64,000 nt of DNA from Pelomonas cellulosilytica (GCF_021353265.1 NZ_JAJTWU010000003.1:739273-803272); one strand, 5' to 3'; shown: positions 27,101 to 35,819, counted from the first letter of the stretch. Numbers and translations: made by a program. The notes: generated by a model not told the origin, from the letters alone.

Positions 27101-27305
27101 GGTGCAGCTGGGCAGCGGCCTGCTGCAGCGGGACGCTGGGCTGGGCATCGACGCCAAGCGCGGCGACGCGGTTGTCATTGCCGTCCCGCACGAGGCGGCG
27201 CAGCGTCTTGTGCACCGACTCCAGCGAGCGGCGCAACTCCTCCTGCACCCAGGCGAGTGGACTGAGGTCGGCAGGAAGTTCGGGATCTCGCAGGGCGGCG
27301 TCCAT
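21120..27305 (-). CDS. chpA: Hybrid chemotaxis kinase ChpA (type IV pilus Chp system)
   Basis: A 2061-residue CheA-type hybrid kinase. An N-terminal FimL/Hpt-like helical region (about 1-600) is followed by Pro/Ala/Glu-rich linkers and histidine phosphotransfer domains: FHTLKGSARMVG near 715, an AHALAGNAGTVG version near 1038 and LHTFKGGARLAG near 1308. Then a dimerisation region (about 1440-1580), an HATPase (HLLRNSVAHGIE near 1638; SDDGAGLN near 1680; GRGIGMDVVR), a CheW-like domain (about 1790-1910) and a C-terminal receiver (VLVVDDSLTVRR; phosphoacceptor VLSDIEMP near 1987). This matches P. aeruginosa ChpA, which controls twitching and surface sensing. It follows pilG-pilH-pilI-pilJ in order, with an 11-bp gap from pilJ. 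Confidence 0.93.
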   Translation of the reverse strand: MDAALRDPELPADLSPLAWVQEELRRSLESVHKTLRRLVRDGNDNRVAALGVDAQPSVPLQQAAAQLHQVSGVLSVVGLPAGAAVLRAAETAVARLAEHPLEVEGSVVDTIERADFALLAYVARLLAGNKTSTLALYPSYRDLQQLNRAERIHPADLWSYDWAWRNIPLEEGVTPRSAEAVRAPFEAALLRQMREPNTGHAANLSGLCAGLAATLPNGQGRTLWQLAAAVFEGLALKLLRPDAYTKRLGSKLLHELRIVGRTGQDDPQRDRLAQDLLFFCAQCRPAQGAGPRLQAVHEAYRLSDELIGDYEDASLGSIDPAWVTQAKRRVVSAKESWSSAAEGDQHRLASLDEQFAALAESLTRLFPSGEVLAQTLQRAVVATLRSRSTPPPELAMEVATSLLYVEAALEDEAFDRPEQADRVRRLARRVDAVGHGQPAEPLEDWMEDLYRRVSDRQTLGSVVHELRASLSEIERQCDEYFRNPVERKVLIPVPGQLQAMRGVLSVLGLDQAAHATVRMRDEIDGLANTEIDFNRPGARDSFERLATNLGALGFLIDMLSVQPALAKRMFRFDETSGRLEAVMGRHDGAVELPDFEASGFHVDLEPEIETSLDVEATQPLRVDIASLDLPDLSLPDLDLSEPAPAPAATPAPTPAPVPVAAPVAAPSVDDDPEMRDIFLEEAEEVIGNARAALEALQESPADHGQLTIVRRAFHTLKGSARMVGLTDFGEGAWACEQLYNARLADAHPQADAALQGFTAEALDYFAQWREQIAGQAPGTSSPEPLRRSADALRLNGERLPLTAAVPEEPPAADLVLDEIAMPEVEVIEFADTEVPLPESIDMAALEPEVAPAVQDFVPDIAAAPAAHFDDEPTLKLDAPAEPEVHAAPAPLPDVHEEETLANFRLELDLDEPLETPPELPLVGELPQRPEETTLAIPALEPAEPLWTAEPVAEPTPEPVFEPAAEAQPALHLVETTPEESLSDSDEGYKLIGPLRISIALFNIFLNEADELSRKLSMGLAEWSADLSQPMPQSCEVQAHALAGNAGTVGYEDLSSLARELEHALGRARRAVRHDEADAQLFVRAADDIRHLLHQFAAGFLKPNDPDVIARLHAYEPQEESETAASALDEALALPGDLPSLDLDALPQDAEVTVAAPLVDAEGPITEPAPLDDVEPAAAELAAPVIATDAIELDARDVPEFDAQPTQLADWAEPAPAIAASAPEPEPELLTPAAPEPQPELAASPAALMAAAAETEPEAGLPDAIEPELYPIFEEEGRDLLQQLHASLRDWLAEPTDMGRSDACMRALHTFKGGARLAGAMRLGEQAHNLESAIEALLHAGTADVGQVQALQNEGDALEQAFEALGRSLKAPAPAASVSAPTPTAAPVAAAPAPVPVAEPRPEPLARFAGIAPAANEATTEPSREIDWSRFVDDAEVEAGAENLAIGQALVRVRGSLLERMATQAGEVSIRRARMESELAQMKGALLDLDDNLERLRTQLRELELQAEAQMHIQQEMAQQGGREFDPLEFDRYTRFQELTRMLAESVGDVATLQRTLSRNVQTGEDELAAQSRLTRELQDDLLRTRLVDFDSIGERMHRVVRQAARDAGKQVRLEIVGGQTELDRSVLERTAGAFEHLLRNSVAHGIEMPDLRTSVGKDAVGTLRIEVSQHGNEVLLNFSDDGAGLNLDRIRERGLQLGLIAPDSQPDEAQLRRLIFAPGFSTASQITELSGRGIGMDVVRAEVGTLGGSIETSSATGQGTSFLLRLPLTTALTQIVLLKSGDQVVAVPAALMESVQRVPVEAVDAAYATGKLQHGGTELPFYWLGGLLGHAGRGHAHGRHAPVVLVRSAQAALALHVDEVVGNQEVVVKNLGAQLNRVPGLAGISLLASGEVALIYNVVALADWYGADARARLAMVEAESHMPTPVAPVVEESTQAPLVLVVDDSLTVRRVTQRLLERVGLRVMLAKDGLDAMEKLSGDELPSVVLSDIEMPRMDGFDLVRNMRADSRLAGLPVIMITSRIAQKHRDYAAQLGVDHYLGKPYDEEHLLGLIRQYARQPVSA

Positions 27306-27316
27306 GCGTGCGCTCG

Positions 27317-29698
27317 TCAGGCGACCTTGAATCGGGACACGGAAGCGCGCAGCGCCTCAGCGGAACGGGACAGCTCATGCACCATCTGTGCGGTGGAGCG
27401 CGTGCCCTCGGACGTCTGCTCGGTCACGGCGAAGATGTGCTGAATGTTGGAGGCCACTTCGTTGGCGTGGGCGGCTTCCTGCTGGGCTTGCGACGAGATG
27501 CGCACGATCAGCTGGTCCAGCTGGCGGGACACCGCGTCGATGTCTTCCAGCGCCTTACCGGCCGCGTCGGACAGCTGCGTACCTTCCACCACACCGCGCG
27601 TCGAGCGCTCCATGGCGGCCACGGCGTCGTGGGTGTCGGTCTGAATGGTCTTCACGAGCGCGGCAATTCGGCGCGTCGCGTCGCCGGAGCGTTCCGCCAG
27701 GCGCTGAACTTCTTCCGCAACGACCGAGAAGCCGCGGCCCGCTTCGCCGGCGGACGCCGCCTGGATGGCAGCGTTCAAGGCCAGCACGTTCGTCTGTTCG
27801 GTAATGTCCGAGATCAGTTCCGTGATCTCACCGATTTCCTGAGACGACTCGCCCAGCCGCTTGATGCGCTTGGACGTCTCTTGAATTGAGTCGCGGATCG
27901 CGTTCATACCGGCGATGTTGTTCTGCATCGCGGCCAGACCTTGCTCGGCGGCTTCCCGGCTGCGGCGCGCCACCTCGGCGGTCGTCTGCGCTTGCGCGGA
28001 CACCTCGGTAATGCGGTTCGCCATGCCCAGCACGGCCTCGCCGGTCGCGCGGATCTCGTGCAGCTGTTCCTTCGAAGCGGCCAGCAGGTCGGTGGACGTC
28101 TGGTCCACCGCGCCGGTCGTGTCCGTCACGCGGGCTGCCGTGGCCTGCACCTGGCCGACCAGGTTGCGCAGCTCTTCCACCGTGTAGTTCACGGAGTCGG
28201 CGATCGCGCCGGTGATGTCTTCCGTCACCGTCGCCTGTTGCGTCAGGTCACCTTCAGCGACCGTGGCCAGTTCGTTCATCAGCCGCAAAATGGCCGCCTG
28301 GTTCGCGTCGTTGACGCGCTTGGCCTCGGCCTCCTCGGCCTCGGCGCGTTGCTTCTCCGCCTCGGCGAGTTCCGCACGGCGGGACTGGTCAGCCAGGTAC
28401 AGGCGCAGGAAGCCGACCGCACCGCCGACCAGCGCAGCCAGCGACACCAGCATGAAGAGGATGAGGCCAATGCCCGCGCCACCCGATTTTTCGAGCTGGG
28501 CGGCTGCTTCTTCCAGGTTCTTGCGCAGCGGTTCCGAGTCGTTGAGGATGGCCGTCTGCGCCTCACGCGCAGACACCAGGCCCTGCAGGTTGCTCAGAAT
28601 GGCAGAGGCCTGCGTACGCGTCTGCTCGTACTGCTTGAGCAGCGTCTGCAGCCGTTCCTTCATCTGCGGGTCTTTGGCCGCATTCAGACGCAGTTCCGGG
28701 CTGCCGTTGATCAGCGCCTCGGTGATGAGCTTGAAGGAGTTCAAGTCCTTGCCCAGCAGGAACACCGCCTCGGGGCTCACGCCTTCCTGCGTCAGGAACT
28801 CGTTGGCGCTCTTGCCGATACGCTGCGTCAGCATCACCAATTGACCCACTGCGGACACCTCACCGGCGGACGCGTTGATCTGCAGTGCCTGGGACGACAC
28901 GGCTTCGGCGGACTCCAGCAGATCGCTGGACTGTCGGTTGATCGCGCGCAGCGCGGAACCGACCTGCGTCAGGATCTTTTCCTGCGACTGGACGATCTTG
29001 CCGTTCTTCTCGGCACGCTCGACCAGCGGCTTCAGCACTTCCAGCGTCGGCTGCACGGCGGCCGGTGCGACGGCCAGCGTACCCTCACCGGTGCGCAGGT
29101 TGGTGACGACATCGCCGAGCGTCCCCACCGACTCGCGCAGTTCTCCGAACGCGGCCGGATTGCCCACCAACGCGGCGGACACCGACTTGGCCATGCGCTG
29201 CGAGTGCATCAAGGCCTGACCGGCGGCACGCACCTGCGCGGCGCTGCGACTGGAGCTGACCAGCACGAGACTGACCGAGACGGCGGTACCGACCAGGCCC
29301 AGCGCAACCAGGCCCGTCAGCACGCGCTGGCTGTGACGACCGAAGATGTTGGCGATGCGCTCGGCACCGGTGGTGGGCTGTGACGCCTGCGTGGGGTCGG
29401 AGAACTGCGTCGTCTGCGCGAAGTTCATCGAGCTCGGCGGGAACTCGCTGTTGGGGCCGGGCTCCGTGGGCACAGCCTGCGAGATGATGGACGCCGGCGC
29501 AGCCGAAGCCGTCGGCACATCCATGCGCGCGAAAGCCTCGGTACGTGGCATCTCGGCGCCGACGAGCGTGGAGTCGGCCGGGCGCGTGCCGTCGAAGCCT
29601 GCGCTCTGAGAGTCGAATGTCGTGTCGGCCGCCTCGGGAACTGCCAGCGGCAGGTCATCGGTTTCGGACTTTCCCCTGATCTTGTCCAGCAGGCTCAT
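27317..29698 (-). CDS. pilJ: Type IV pilus chemoreceptor PilJ
   Basis: A 793-residue methyl-accepting protein of the PilJ group. Unusually long cytoplasmic N terminus (about 115 residues, rich in A, P, S, T), a membrane helix near 125-148, a periplasmic PilJ-type sensor (about 150-400, with [13 protein letters not shown]), a second membrane helix near 412-435, HAMP (about 440-500) and a signalling domain with [20 protein letters not shown] and [18 protein letters not shown] near 630-665. In P. aeruginosa PilJ detects pilus retraction or PilA and feeds ChpA. It is within the pilGHIJ-chpA operon. The end SRFKVA lacks a methylesterase-binding pentapeptide. Confidence 0.92.
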   Translation of the reverse strand: MSLLDKIRGKSETDDLPLAVPEAADTTFDSQSAGFDGTRPADSTLVGAEMPRTEAFARMDVPTASAAPASIISQAVPTEPGPNSEFPPSSMNFAQTTQFSDPTQASQPTTGAERIANIFGRHSQRVLTGLVALGLVGTAVSVSLVLVSSSRSAAQVRAAGQALMHSQRMAKSVSAALVGNPAAFGELRESVGTLGDVVTNLRTGEGTLAVAPAAVQPTLEVLKPLVERAEKNGKIVQSQEKILTQVGSALRAINRQSSDLLESAEAVSSQALQINASAGEVSAVGQLVMLTQRIGKSANEFLTQEGVSPEAVFLLGKDLNSFKLITEALINGSPELRLNAAKDPQMKERLQTLLKQYEQTRTQASAILSNLQGLVSAREAQTAILNDSEPLRKNLEEAAAQLEKSGGAGIGLILFMLVSLAALVGGAVGFLRLYLADQSRRAELAEAEKQRAEAEEAEAKRVNDANQAAILRLMNELATVAEGDLTQQATVTEDITGAIADSVNYTVEELRNLVGQVQATAARVTDTTGAVDQTSTDLLAASKEQLHEIRATGEAVLGMANRITEVSAQAQTTAEVARRSREAAEQGLAAMQNNIAGMNAIRDSIQETSKRIKRLGESSQEIGEITELISDITEQTNVLALNAAIQAASAGEAGRGFSVVAEEVQRLAERSGDATRRIAALVKTIQTDTHDAVAAMERSTRGVVEGTQLSDAAGKALEDIDAVSRQLDQLIVRISSQAQQEAAHANEVASNIQHIFAVTEQTSEGTRSTAQMVHELSRSAEALRASVSRFKVA

Positions 29699-29767
29699 CT
29701 CACCCTCGTCCTTCAGTGTTTGTGGTGCCCGCGCGCCAGCGCAGACTGTGCGGCCGGGAAATACGGT

Positions 29768-30301
29768 TTACGCGACGATGTGCAGGAAGTTTTCCTGCCT
29801 CGACAACGCTTCGAGATTGATTTCTTGCCAAGTGCGGCCGGCCTCGTCTCGACGCAGCGTGCCGGCGAATCGCGGGCGCACGCCGGTGGGCTGCTCGGCC
29901 GCAAGCGGCACTTGTTCGTCGCTTCGCAACCCCGCCAGCCGATCCACCAGCAGCGCGCAATTCAGGTTCAGCTCGCTGCTCAGCGAGACCAGCCGCGCCT
30001 GTGGCGACACGGCACGTCCAGGTGCCGCAGACTCCCGCAGCCCCAGATACACCGACATGTCGACGACAGTGAACAGGCCGCCGCGAAGATTGGCCACGCC
30101 GGCCAGCCAGGGCTTGGCGTAGGGCACCGGCTTGATCGGCACCGGCGCGAAGATTTCGTTGGCCTGCTTCAACGAGAACAGCAGGCCCACGCCCGCGCAT
30201 TCCACGGCCAGCCACTTGGCGATCAGCGTGGTCTCGCGAGCCACCTGCATGCGCTCGGCCAGGCGCTGCTGGAGCTCACGGAGGGCGGTCTTGTTCGACA
30301 T
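29768..30301 (-). CDS. pilI: CheW-like adaptor PilI
   Basis: A 177-residue CheW-domain protein beginning MSNKTALRELQQRLAERM. Typical CheW features: EIFAPVPIKPVPYAKPWLAG near 58-77 and VANLRGGLFTVVDMSVYLGL near 78-97. It should couple the PilJ receptor to the ChpA kinase. Start is fixed by the family and by a short 8-bp gap from the pilH stop at 30310. The gap to pilJ is about 70 bp, larger than elsewhere in the operon. Confidence 0.9.
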   Translation of the reverse strand: MSNKTALRELQQRLAERMQVARETTLIAKWLAVECAGVGLLFSLKQANEIFAPVPIKPVPYAKPWLAGVANLRGGLFTVVDMSVYLGLRESAAPGRAVSPQARLVSLSSELNLNCALLVDRLAGLRSDEQVPLAAEQPTGVRPRFAGTLRRDEAGRTWQEINLEALSRQENFLHIVA

Positions 30302-30309
30302 GGCGCGGG

Positions 30310-30675
30310 TCAGCCCAGTGCTTTGATCTTGGCGAGCAGCTCTTCCGCCTTGACGGGCTTCACGACGTAGTCGCTGGCGCCCTGGCGCATGCCCCACACG
30401 CGGTCGGTTTCCTGACCCTTGCTCGTGCACATGATGACGGGCACGCCGACGAAACGCTCGTCGCGCGTGATCGCGCGGGTCAGCTGGAAGCCGTTCTGGC
30501 CGGGCATCACGACGTCCATCAGGATCAGGTCGGGCTTGGCTTCGGCCAGGCGCTTCATCGCCTCTTCGCCGTTCTCGGCCGTGCGCACGTTGTAGCCGCG
30601 CTTGATCAGCATCTCCGAGAGGGCATGCAGTTCGGTCTTCGAGTCGTCGACAAGCAGGATGTTTTGGATGCTCAT
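30310..30675 (-). CDS. pilH: Response regulator PilH
   Basis: A 121-residue single-domain receiver. Start MSIQNILLVDDSKTELHAL at 30675 has a strong purine-rich ribosome-binding site (GAAAGAGAGA). Phosphoacceptor aspartate in LILMDVVMPGQNG near residue 53, T/S in IMCTSKGQE near 83 and the conserved lysine in DYVVKPVK near 105. Orthologous by position to PilH, which acts on pilus retraction or as a phosphate sink in the Chp system. Second gene in the operon. Confidence 0.92.
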   Translation of the reverse strand: MSIQNILLVDDSKTELHALSEMLIKRGYNVRTAENGEEAMKRLAEAKPDLILMDVVMPGQNGFQLTRAITRDERFVGVPVIMCTSKGQETDRVWGMRQGASDYVVKPVKAEELLAKIKALG

Positions 30676-30698
30676 GGCTGTCTCTCTTTCAGGACTTC

Positions 30699-31088
30699 TT
30701 ACGGCCGGTGCTGTAGCACCGCTTGAAGCAACTGATCCTTGGTGAAAGGTTTGGTCAAGTAGTCCTGCGAACCCACCATGCGCCCGCGCGCCTTGTCGAA
30801 CAGCCCATCCTTGGAGGACAGCATGATGACCGGCACGCCGGAGAACTCCGGGTTGCGCTTGATGATGGCGCAGGTCTGGTAGCCGTCGAGCCGCGGCATC
30901 AGGATGTCGCAAAACACCAGATCGGGTTGGAAGTCCCCCAGCTTGGAGAGCGCATCAAAACCGTCCTCGGCGAGGGCCACCTCATGCCCGCCCTGCTTCA
31001 GGAAGATCTCGGCGCTGCGGCGAATGGTGTTGCTATCGTCGATGACGAGGACACGCGTTCGTCCTGTACTGGAAACTTGCTCGCTCAA
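30699..31088 (-). CDS. pilG: Response regulator PilG
   Basis: A 129-residue single-domain receiver starting MSEQVSSTGRTRVLVIDDSN. Phosphoacceptor in LVFCDILMPRLDG near residue 61, IMLSSKDGLFDKARG near 90-104 and lysine in DYLTKPFTKD near 113. The KDGLFDKARGRMVGS stretch is characteristic of PilG, which promotes pilus extension in the Chp pathway and, in P. aeruginosa, activates adenylate cyclase. First gene of the pilGHIJ-chpA run; 23-bp gap to pilH. Confidence 0.93.
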   Translation of the reverse strand: MSEQVSSTGRTRVLVIDDSNTIRRSAEIFLKQGGHEVALAEDGFDALSKLGDFQPDLVFCDILMPRLDGYQTCAIIKRNPEFSGVPVIMLSSKDGLFDKARGRMVGSQDYLTKPFTKDQLLQAVLQHRP

Positions 31089-31136
31089 ACCATGTCTCCT
31101 AGGAACTTCAGCTCGGGTCTTGGCCGGTCAGGCGCT

Positions 31137-31328
31137 TCAGATGCGCACCATCTCGAAGTCCTCTTTGCGTGCGCCGCAATCGGGGCAGGTCCAATTCATG
31201 TCCACGTCTTCCCATTTCGTGCCAGGGGCGATGCCGTGGTCGGGATCGCCCGCAGCTTCGTCATAGATCCATCCGCAGATCAGGCACATCCAGGTGCTGG
31301 GTTCGCTCACGTTGCTTAAAGTGCTCAC
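31137..31328 (-). CDS. Rubredoxin
   Basis: A 63-residue rubredoxin. The iron-binding cysteine pairs are C15/C18 (MCLICGWIYDE) and C48/C51 (TCPDCGARKEDFEM). A short N-terminal extension (MSTLSNVSEPST) precedes the domain; MCLICGW at 31289 could be an alternative start. One-electron carrier, possibly for alkane oxidation or oxygen defence; the partner is not visible. In Burkholderiales rubredoxin commonly lies between pilG and divergent thiD, as here, which may be only positional conservation. Confidence 0.92.
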   Translation of the reverse strand: MSTLSNVSEPSTWMCLICGWIYDEAAGDPDHGIAPGTKWEDVDMNWTCPDCGARKEDFEMVRI

Positions 31329-31469
31329 TACAATCGATTCATTCTAGCCAGGGCCCGAGAGCGCAATGCTGAGGGCAAACGCCTGTGCTTTGGGCGTCGG
31401 AAACGCCCTTTTAGCGGCAGACTCCACGCTTTACGGCAGCTCTTCGGCCGCGACCGCCACGACTTCCCC

Positions 31470-32411
31470 ATGAGCCCAACTTCCCTCCCCCCTGACCCCG
31501 AGGTCGACGAGCCTCAGGACGAGCTGGACAGCCCGCCGCCAGCCTGCGTGCTGAGCTTCAATGCCAGCGATGCGACGGGCGCAGGCGGCCTGGCGGGCGA
31601 CATCGCCACCATCGCGGCGATGGGTGCGCACTGCCTGCCCGTCGTCACCGCCGTGGTGCTGCGCGACACCGCCGAAGTCTTCGAGCACGAGAACCTCGAC
31701 CCGGACACGCTCGCCGAGCAGGCACGGCACATCCTGGAGGACGTGCCCATCACGGCCTGGAAGGTCGGCTTCCTCGGCAACGCGGAGGGCGTCAGCGCCG
31801 TCGCCGAAGTGCTGAGCGACTACCCAGATGTGCCGCTGGTGACCTACCTGCCGTCGGTCGCCTGGATCGACGAGGACGAGCAGCAGCAGTACCTCGACGC
31901 CCTGCGTGAGCTGGTGCTGCCGCAGACGGCCGTGCTCGTGGGCAACCACAAGACGCTGACGGACTTCCTGCTGCCCGACTGGGACAGCGAGCGTGCCCCA
32001 TCGGCGCGAGAGCTGGCCGTCGCCGCCGCGCAGTCCGGCGCGCAACACGTGTTGGTGACCGGCATCCAGCTGCCCAACCAGTTCGTCGACAACGTGCTGG
32101 CCAACGCACAAGGACCCATCGCCGGCGAGAAGTTCGAGCGCTTCGAGACGGCCTTCGTCGGCGCGGGCGACACCTTGTCCGCGGCGCTGGCGGCGCTGCT
32201 GTCGGTCGGCGCCGAACTGCACTCGGCGGTCAGCGAAGCGCTGTCCTTCCTCGACCAGTCGCTGGACGCGGGCTTCCGCCCCGGCATGGGCAACGTCGTG
32301 CCAGACCGCTTCTTCTGGGCGCTACCGCCGGCCGATGAAGAGGGCAGCGAGCCCGCCTTCGACGAACCCGAACCCGAGCTGCCGCCCAAGACGCCGCGCC
32401 GCATGCACTGA
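31470..32411 (+). CDS. thiD: Hydroxymethylpyrimidine/phosphomethylpyrimidine kinase
   Basis: A 313-residue ribokinase-fold protein of the ThiD type, phosphorylating HMP and HMP-P in thiamine synthesis. The start of the domain ([19 protein letters not shown]) replaces the usual 'IAGSDSSGGAGIQAD' substrate loop with a divergent version; the catalytic anion-hole motif [13 protein letters not shown] near residue 230 and [10 protein letters not shown] near 280 are present. It carries an acidic, proline-rich N-terminal tail (20-25 residues) and a C-terminal [12 protein letters not shown] tail. This divergent form is common next to hemL in Burkholderiales. Function as a genuine HMP-P kinase is likely but not proven. 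Confidence 0.82.
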   Translation: MSPTSLPPDPEVDEPQDELDSPPPACVLSFNASDATGAGGLAGDIATIAAMGAHCLPVVTAVVLRDTAEVFEHENLDPDTLAEQARHILEDVPITAWKVGFLGNAEGVSAVAEVLSDYPDVPLVTYLPSVAWIDEDEQQQYLDALRELVLPQTAVLVGNHKTLTDFLLPDWDSERAPSARELAVAAAQSGAQHVLVTGIQLPNQFVDNVLANAQGPIAGEKFERFETAFVGAGDTLSAALAALLSVGAELHSAVSEALSFLDQSLDAGFRPGMGNVVPDRFFWALPPADEEGSEPAFDEPEPELPPKTPRRMH

Positions 32412-32433
32412 ACTTTTGATTGCACTTGTTTCC

Positions 32434-33720
32434 ATGGCTAGCAATTCCGAGCTGTTCGAACGCGCCGCGCGTGTCATTCCCGGCGGTGTGAACTCCCCCG
32501 TGCGCGCTTTTCGCGCCGTCGGCGGCACGCCACGCTTCATCGCCCGTGGCGACGGCGCGTACATCTTCGACGCCGAGGGGCGGCGCTACATCGACTACAT
32601 CGGCTCCTGGGGCCCGATGATCCTGGGCCACGGACACCCCGCCGTTCTTGAGGCCGTCACGAAGGCCGCCACCGAGGGCTTCTCGTTCGGCGCGCCGACG
32701 GAGCGCGAGATCGAACTGGCCGAGGAGATCTTGAAGCTGGTCCCCAGCATGGACCAGGTGCGCCTCGTCAGCTCCGGCACCGAGGCGACGATGAGCGCCA
32801 TCCGCCTGGCGCGCGGCGCCACGGGCCGGCCCAAGTTCATCAAGTTCGAGGGCTGCTATCACGGTCACACCGATGCGCTGCTCGTGAAGGCAGGCTCGGG
32901 CCTGGCCACCTTTGGCCACCCGACCAGCGCCGGCGTCACACCGGGTGCTGCGGCGGATACGGTCGTTCTGGAATACAACAACGTCGAGCAGCTGGAAGCG
33001 GCGTTCGCCGAGCACGGGGCCCAACTGGCCTGCGTCATCGTCGAGCCCATCGCCGGCAACATGAACTTTGTGCGCGCTTCGGTGCCGTTCATGACGGCAA
33101 TGCGCCGGCTTTGCACGCAGCATGGGGCGCTGCTGGTGCTGGACGAAGTGATGACGGGCTTCCGTGTCGCCCTCGGCTCCGCACAGTCGCATTACGCGAC
33201 GCTGATCCCCGGCTTCGCGCCCGACATCTCAGTCTTCGGCAAGGTCATCGGCGGCGGCATGCCGCTGGCCGCCTTCGGCGCCAAGCGCGAAGTCATGCAG
33301 CACCTGGCGCCTCTCGGCGGCGTCTACCAGGCCGGTACGCTGTCCGGCAACCCGGTGGCCACGGCATGCGGGTTGGCGACGCTGCGCGAGATCCAGAAAC
33401 CCGGCTTCTTCGATGCGTTGTCGGCCAAGACGCGGCAACTGGTCGATGGCCTGAAGGCGGTGGCCGCCGAGAACGGCGTGCCGTTCAGCGCCGACTGCCA
33501 GGGCGGCATGTTCGGCTTCTTCCTGCTGCCCGAGCTGCCGCAGAACTACACGACCGTGATGACCACGGACAAGGAGCGCTTCAACCGCTTCTTCCACGCG
33601 ATGCTGGAGGCCGGCATCTATCTTGCTCCGGCGCTGTACGAGGCCGGCTTCGTGTCGGCGGCGCACAGCGAGGCCGACATCGCCGCCACGCTGGACGCCG
33701 CCCGCCAGGCCTTGCGTTGA
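32434..33720 (+). CDS. hemL: Glutamate-1-semialdehyde 2,1-aminomutase
   Basis: A 428-residue PLP enzyme of the C5 haem pathway converting glutamate-1-semialdehyde to 5-aminolevulinate. Diagnostic segments: [14 protein letters not shown] at the N terminus, [20 protein letters not shown] near 110-130, [19 protein letters not shown] near 235-244 and the PLP-lysine in [13 protein letters not shown] near residue 270. The start ATG at 32434 lies 22 bp after the thiD stop, and the family begins at SELFERA, fixing the start. Cotranscription with thiD is likely. Confidence 0.95.
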   Translation: MASNSELFERAARVIPGGVNSPVRAFRAVGGTPRFIARGDGAYIFDAEGRRYIDYIGSWGPMILGHGHPAVLEAVTKAATEGFSFGAPTEREIELAEEILKLVPSMDQVRLVSSGTEATMSAIRLARGATGRPKFIKFEGCYHGHTDALLVKAGSGLATFGHPTSAGVTPGAAADTVVLEYNNVEQLEAAFAEHGAQLACVIVEPIAGNMNFVRASVPFMTAMRRLCTQHGALLVLDEVMTGFRVALGSAQSHYATLIPGFAPDISVFGKVIGGGMPLAAFGAKREVMQHLAPLGGVYQAGTLSGNPVATACGLATLREIQKPGFFDALSAKTRQLVDGLKAVAAENGVPFSADCQGGMFGFFLLPELPQNYTTVMTTDKERFNRFFHAMLEAGIYLAPALYEAGFVSAAHSEADIAATLDAARQALR

Positions 33721-33752
33721 CCCTGGGGGGCCGCCTGGCGGCCTGACAAGCC

Positions 33753-35120
33753 ATGCATCTTCACATCCTCGGCATCTGCGGCACCTTCATGGGCGGTCTG
33801 GCCGCGCTGGCCCGCGAGGCCGGCCACCGCGTGACCGGCTGCGACGCCAATGTCTACCCGCCGATGAGCACACAGCTCGAGGCACTGGGCATCGAGCTGA
33901 TCGAGGGCTTCGGCGCCGAACAGCTGGAGTTCAAGCCCGATGTCTTCGTCATCGGCAACGTCGTCACGCGCGGCGAGCGCTTCCCGCTGATGGAGGCCAT
34001 CCTCGACGCCGGCCTGCCCTACGTGTCCGGTCCGCAATGGCTGGCCGAGCATGTGCTGCAGGGCCGTCACGTGCTGGCGGTCGCCGGCACGCACGGCAAG
34101 ACGACGACGACCTCCATGCTCGCGTGGATCCTGGCGCACGCCGGGCACCAGCCCGGCTTCCTCGTCGGCGGCGTGCCGCAGAACTTCGGCGTGTCGGCGC
34201 GACTCGGCGAGGGCCAGCCGTTCGTCATCGAGGCAGACGAGTACGACACCGCCTTCTTCGACAAGCGCAGCAAGTTCGTGCATTACCGGCCGCGCACGGC
34301 GGTGCTCAACAACCTCGAGCACGATCACGCCGACATCTTCCCGGATCTCGCCGCCATCGAGACCCAGTTTCACCACCTAGTGCGCACCGTGCCCGCCAGC
34401 GGCCGTCTGGTCGTTAATGCGCGCGAGGAGGCGCTACAGCGCGTCATCGCGCGCGGCTGCTGGAGCGAGGTGCAGCGCTTCGGCGCGAAGAAGGAAGAAG
34501 CCGGCATGCTGCGCGCCCGCGGCGAGCCGCAGGCCTTCGACGTGCTGCGCGGCAGCTTGAAGGTGGCCCGCGTCGAATGGGGGCTGATCGGCGAGCACAA
34601 CCAGCTCAACGCGCTGGCCGCCATCGCGGCAGCCGAACATGTCGGCGTCTCACCCGAACAGTCGGCCGCAGCGCTGGCCGAATTTCAGAACGTGCGACGG
34701 CGCATGGAGTTGCGCGGCGAGGTGCGCGGCATCAAGGTCTACGACGACTTCGCCCACCACCCGACGGCCATTCGCACGACCATCAACGGCCTACGGCGCC
34801 GCATCGCGCCGGCTGAGCGCATCCTGGCCATCTTCGAACCCCGCTCCAACACGATGAAGCTCGGCACGATGAAGGCGCAGCTGCCATGGGCCCTGGAGGA
34901 GGCGGACCTGGCGTTCTGCAACCAGCAGGGCTTGAGCTGGGATGCCAAGGAGGCGCTGGCGCCGATGGGTGCACAGGCCATCGTTGGCGCCAATGTCGAC
35001 GATCTCGTGGCCGCCGTCGTCAAGGCGGCCAAGCCAGGCGACCACCTGCTGTGCATGAGCAACGGCGGCTTTGGCGGCATTCACGACAAGCTGCTGCAAG
35101 CCTTGCCCGCCCGGGCCTGA
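33753..35120 (+). CDS. mpl: UDP-N-acetylmuramate:L-alanyl-gamma-D-glutamyl-meso-diaminopimelate ligase
   Basis: A 455-residue Mur-ligase relative that reattaches recycled murein tripeptide to UDP-MurNAc. Starts MHLHILGICGTFMGGLAALA, the Mpl version of the N-terminal nucleotide site. The ATP P-loop is AGTHGKTTTTSML near 110-122; later IEADEYDTAFFDKRSKF (about 158-174), NLEHDHADIF and YDDFAHHPTAIR (about 330-341) match Mpl rather than MurC. Preceded by hemL with a 32-bp gap. Confidence 0.94.
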   Translation: MHLHILGICGTFMGGLAALAREAGHRVTGCDANVYPPMSTQLEALGIELIEGFGAEQLEFKPDVFVIGNVVTRGERFPLMEAILDAGLPYVSGPQWLAEHVLQGRHVLAVAGTHGKTTTTSMLAWILAHAGHQPGFLVGGVPQNFGVSARLGEGQPFVIEADEYDTAFFDKRSKFVHYRPRTAVLNNLEHDHADIFPDLAAIETQFHHLVRTVPASGRLVVNAREEALQRVIARGCWSEVQRFGAKKEEAGMLRARGEPQAFDVLRGSLKVARVEWGLIGEHNQLNALAAIAAAEHVGVSPEQSAAALAEFQNVRRRMELRGEVRGIKVYDDFAHHPTAIRTTINGLRRRIAPAERILAIFEPRSNTMKLGTMKAQLPWALEEADLAFCNQQGLSWDAKEALAPMGAQAIVGANVDDLVAAVVKAAKPGDHLLCMSNGGFGGIHDKLLQALPARA

Positions 35121-35313
35121 GCTCCGAGGGCGGCATTCGCGACGCACCATCCAGGCGGCTGGCCGGGCAGCTCTGCCGCTCCGCAAACGCGAGCGCCGGC
35201 AAGACGAGATAACGCCCATGACCGGGGCCTCGCCGCAACCGACGGCCTCGCGCGGGGCTTTTGAGCGGTCGGACTCTGCGTCAGACTGCAAGCCCCGCCT
35301 GAAGGACTCCGCC

Positions 35314-35712
35314 CTATTGGAGATCAGCAGCGTCCTGCATCACAGCATGGACCACCGCGGCATCACCTCGCCGCGCAGAATCGTCATCAAGGCCATTCAA
35401 GACAGCGCCAGTGGGAACGCCCCGCTTATTGGCAGGTCGCACCAACTCGCGAGCCTCAGACACCCGAGCACTTGCCGCCCTCAGGAACTCTCCCGCGATC
35501 GTGGCCGCGTAGAGCTGATGCCTGGACGCCTGCATTTCCAACCCGAGAAGGTCGACGATGGCTTCGGCGCGGACCAAATCATTCGACGCCTCATCGAGGA
35601 AGTTCCAGGCCTCGTGTAGGCGGGCGGACTTGTCGTCCCGGTTTTCCTCATCGCTGGGGTGAGAGGTTGGCGCCGGCGCCTCTCGGCGCGACTTTGAAAG
35701 ACGATTTGCCAT
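35314..35712 (-). CDS. Hypothetical helical protein
   Basis: A 132-residue protein of no recognised function. The start ATG at 35710-35712 (MANRLSKSRREAPAPTSHP) has a good ribosome-binding site (AAGGAGCAAGAC); an in-frame ATG further upstream at 35775 lacks one. The N-terminal 35 residues are polar and likely disordered, followed by two predicted helices (LHEAWNFLDEASNDLVRAEA and MQASRHQLYAATIAGEFLRA). The overall style (short, 'residue-rich, helix-helix') recalls the small DUF3077/DUF6124-type proteins of Pseudomonas, but I cannot claim homology. It diverges from the XRE regulator across an AT-rich region, suggesting shared control. Confidence 0.55.
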   Translation of the reverse strand: MANRLSKSRREAPAPTSHPSDEENRDDKSARLHEAWNFLDEASNDLVRAEAIVDLLGLEMQASRHQLYAATIAGEFLRAASARVSEARELVRPANKRGVPTGAVLNGLDDDSARRGDAAVVHAVMQDAADLQ

Positions 35713-35819
35713 GTCTTGCTCCTTCGAGACGACGAGGGTCGGTCGGCCGTACACCACACCATTAGCGGCAGGCATGCGAACTCACTTCATGCCGAACGAC
35801 TGAATGATAGTGGATTTTG

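Noticed and set aside
27941..29383. 480-codon frame antisense to pilJ
   Set aside because: Same reasoning: antisense shadow with no domain similarity.
29768..30430. Longer pilI start at 30430
   Set aside because: The additional residues overlap pilH and do not look like CheW; MSNKTALRELQQ at 30301 fits the family and operon spacing.
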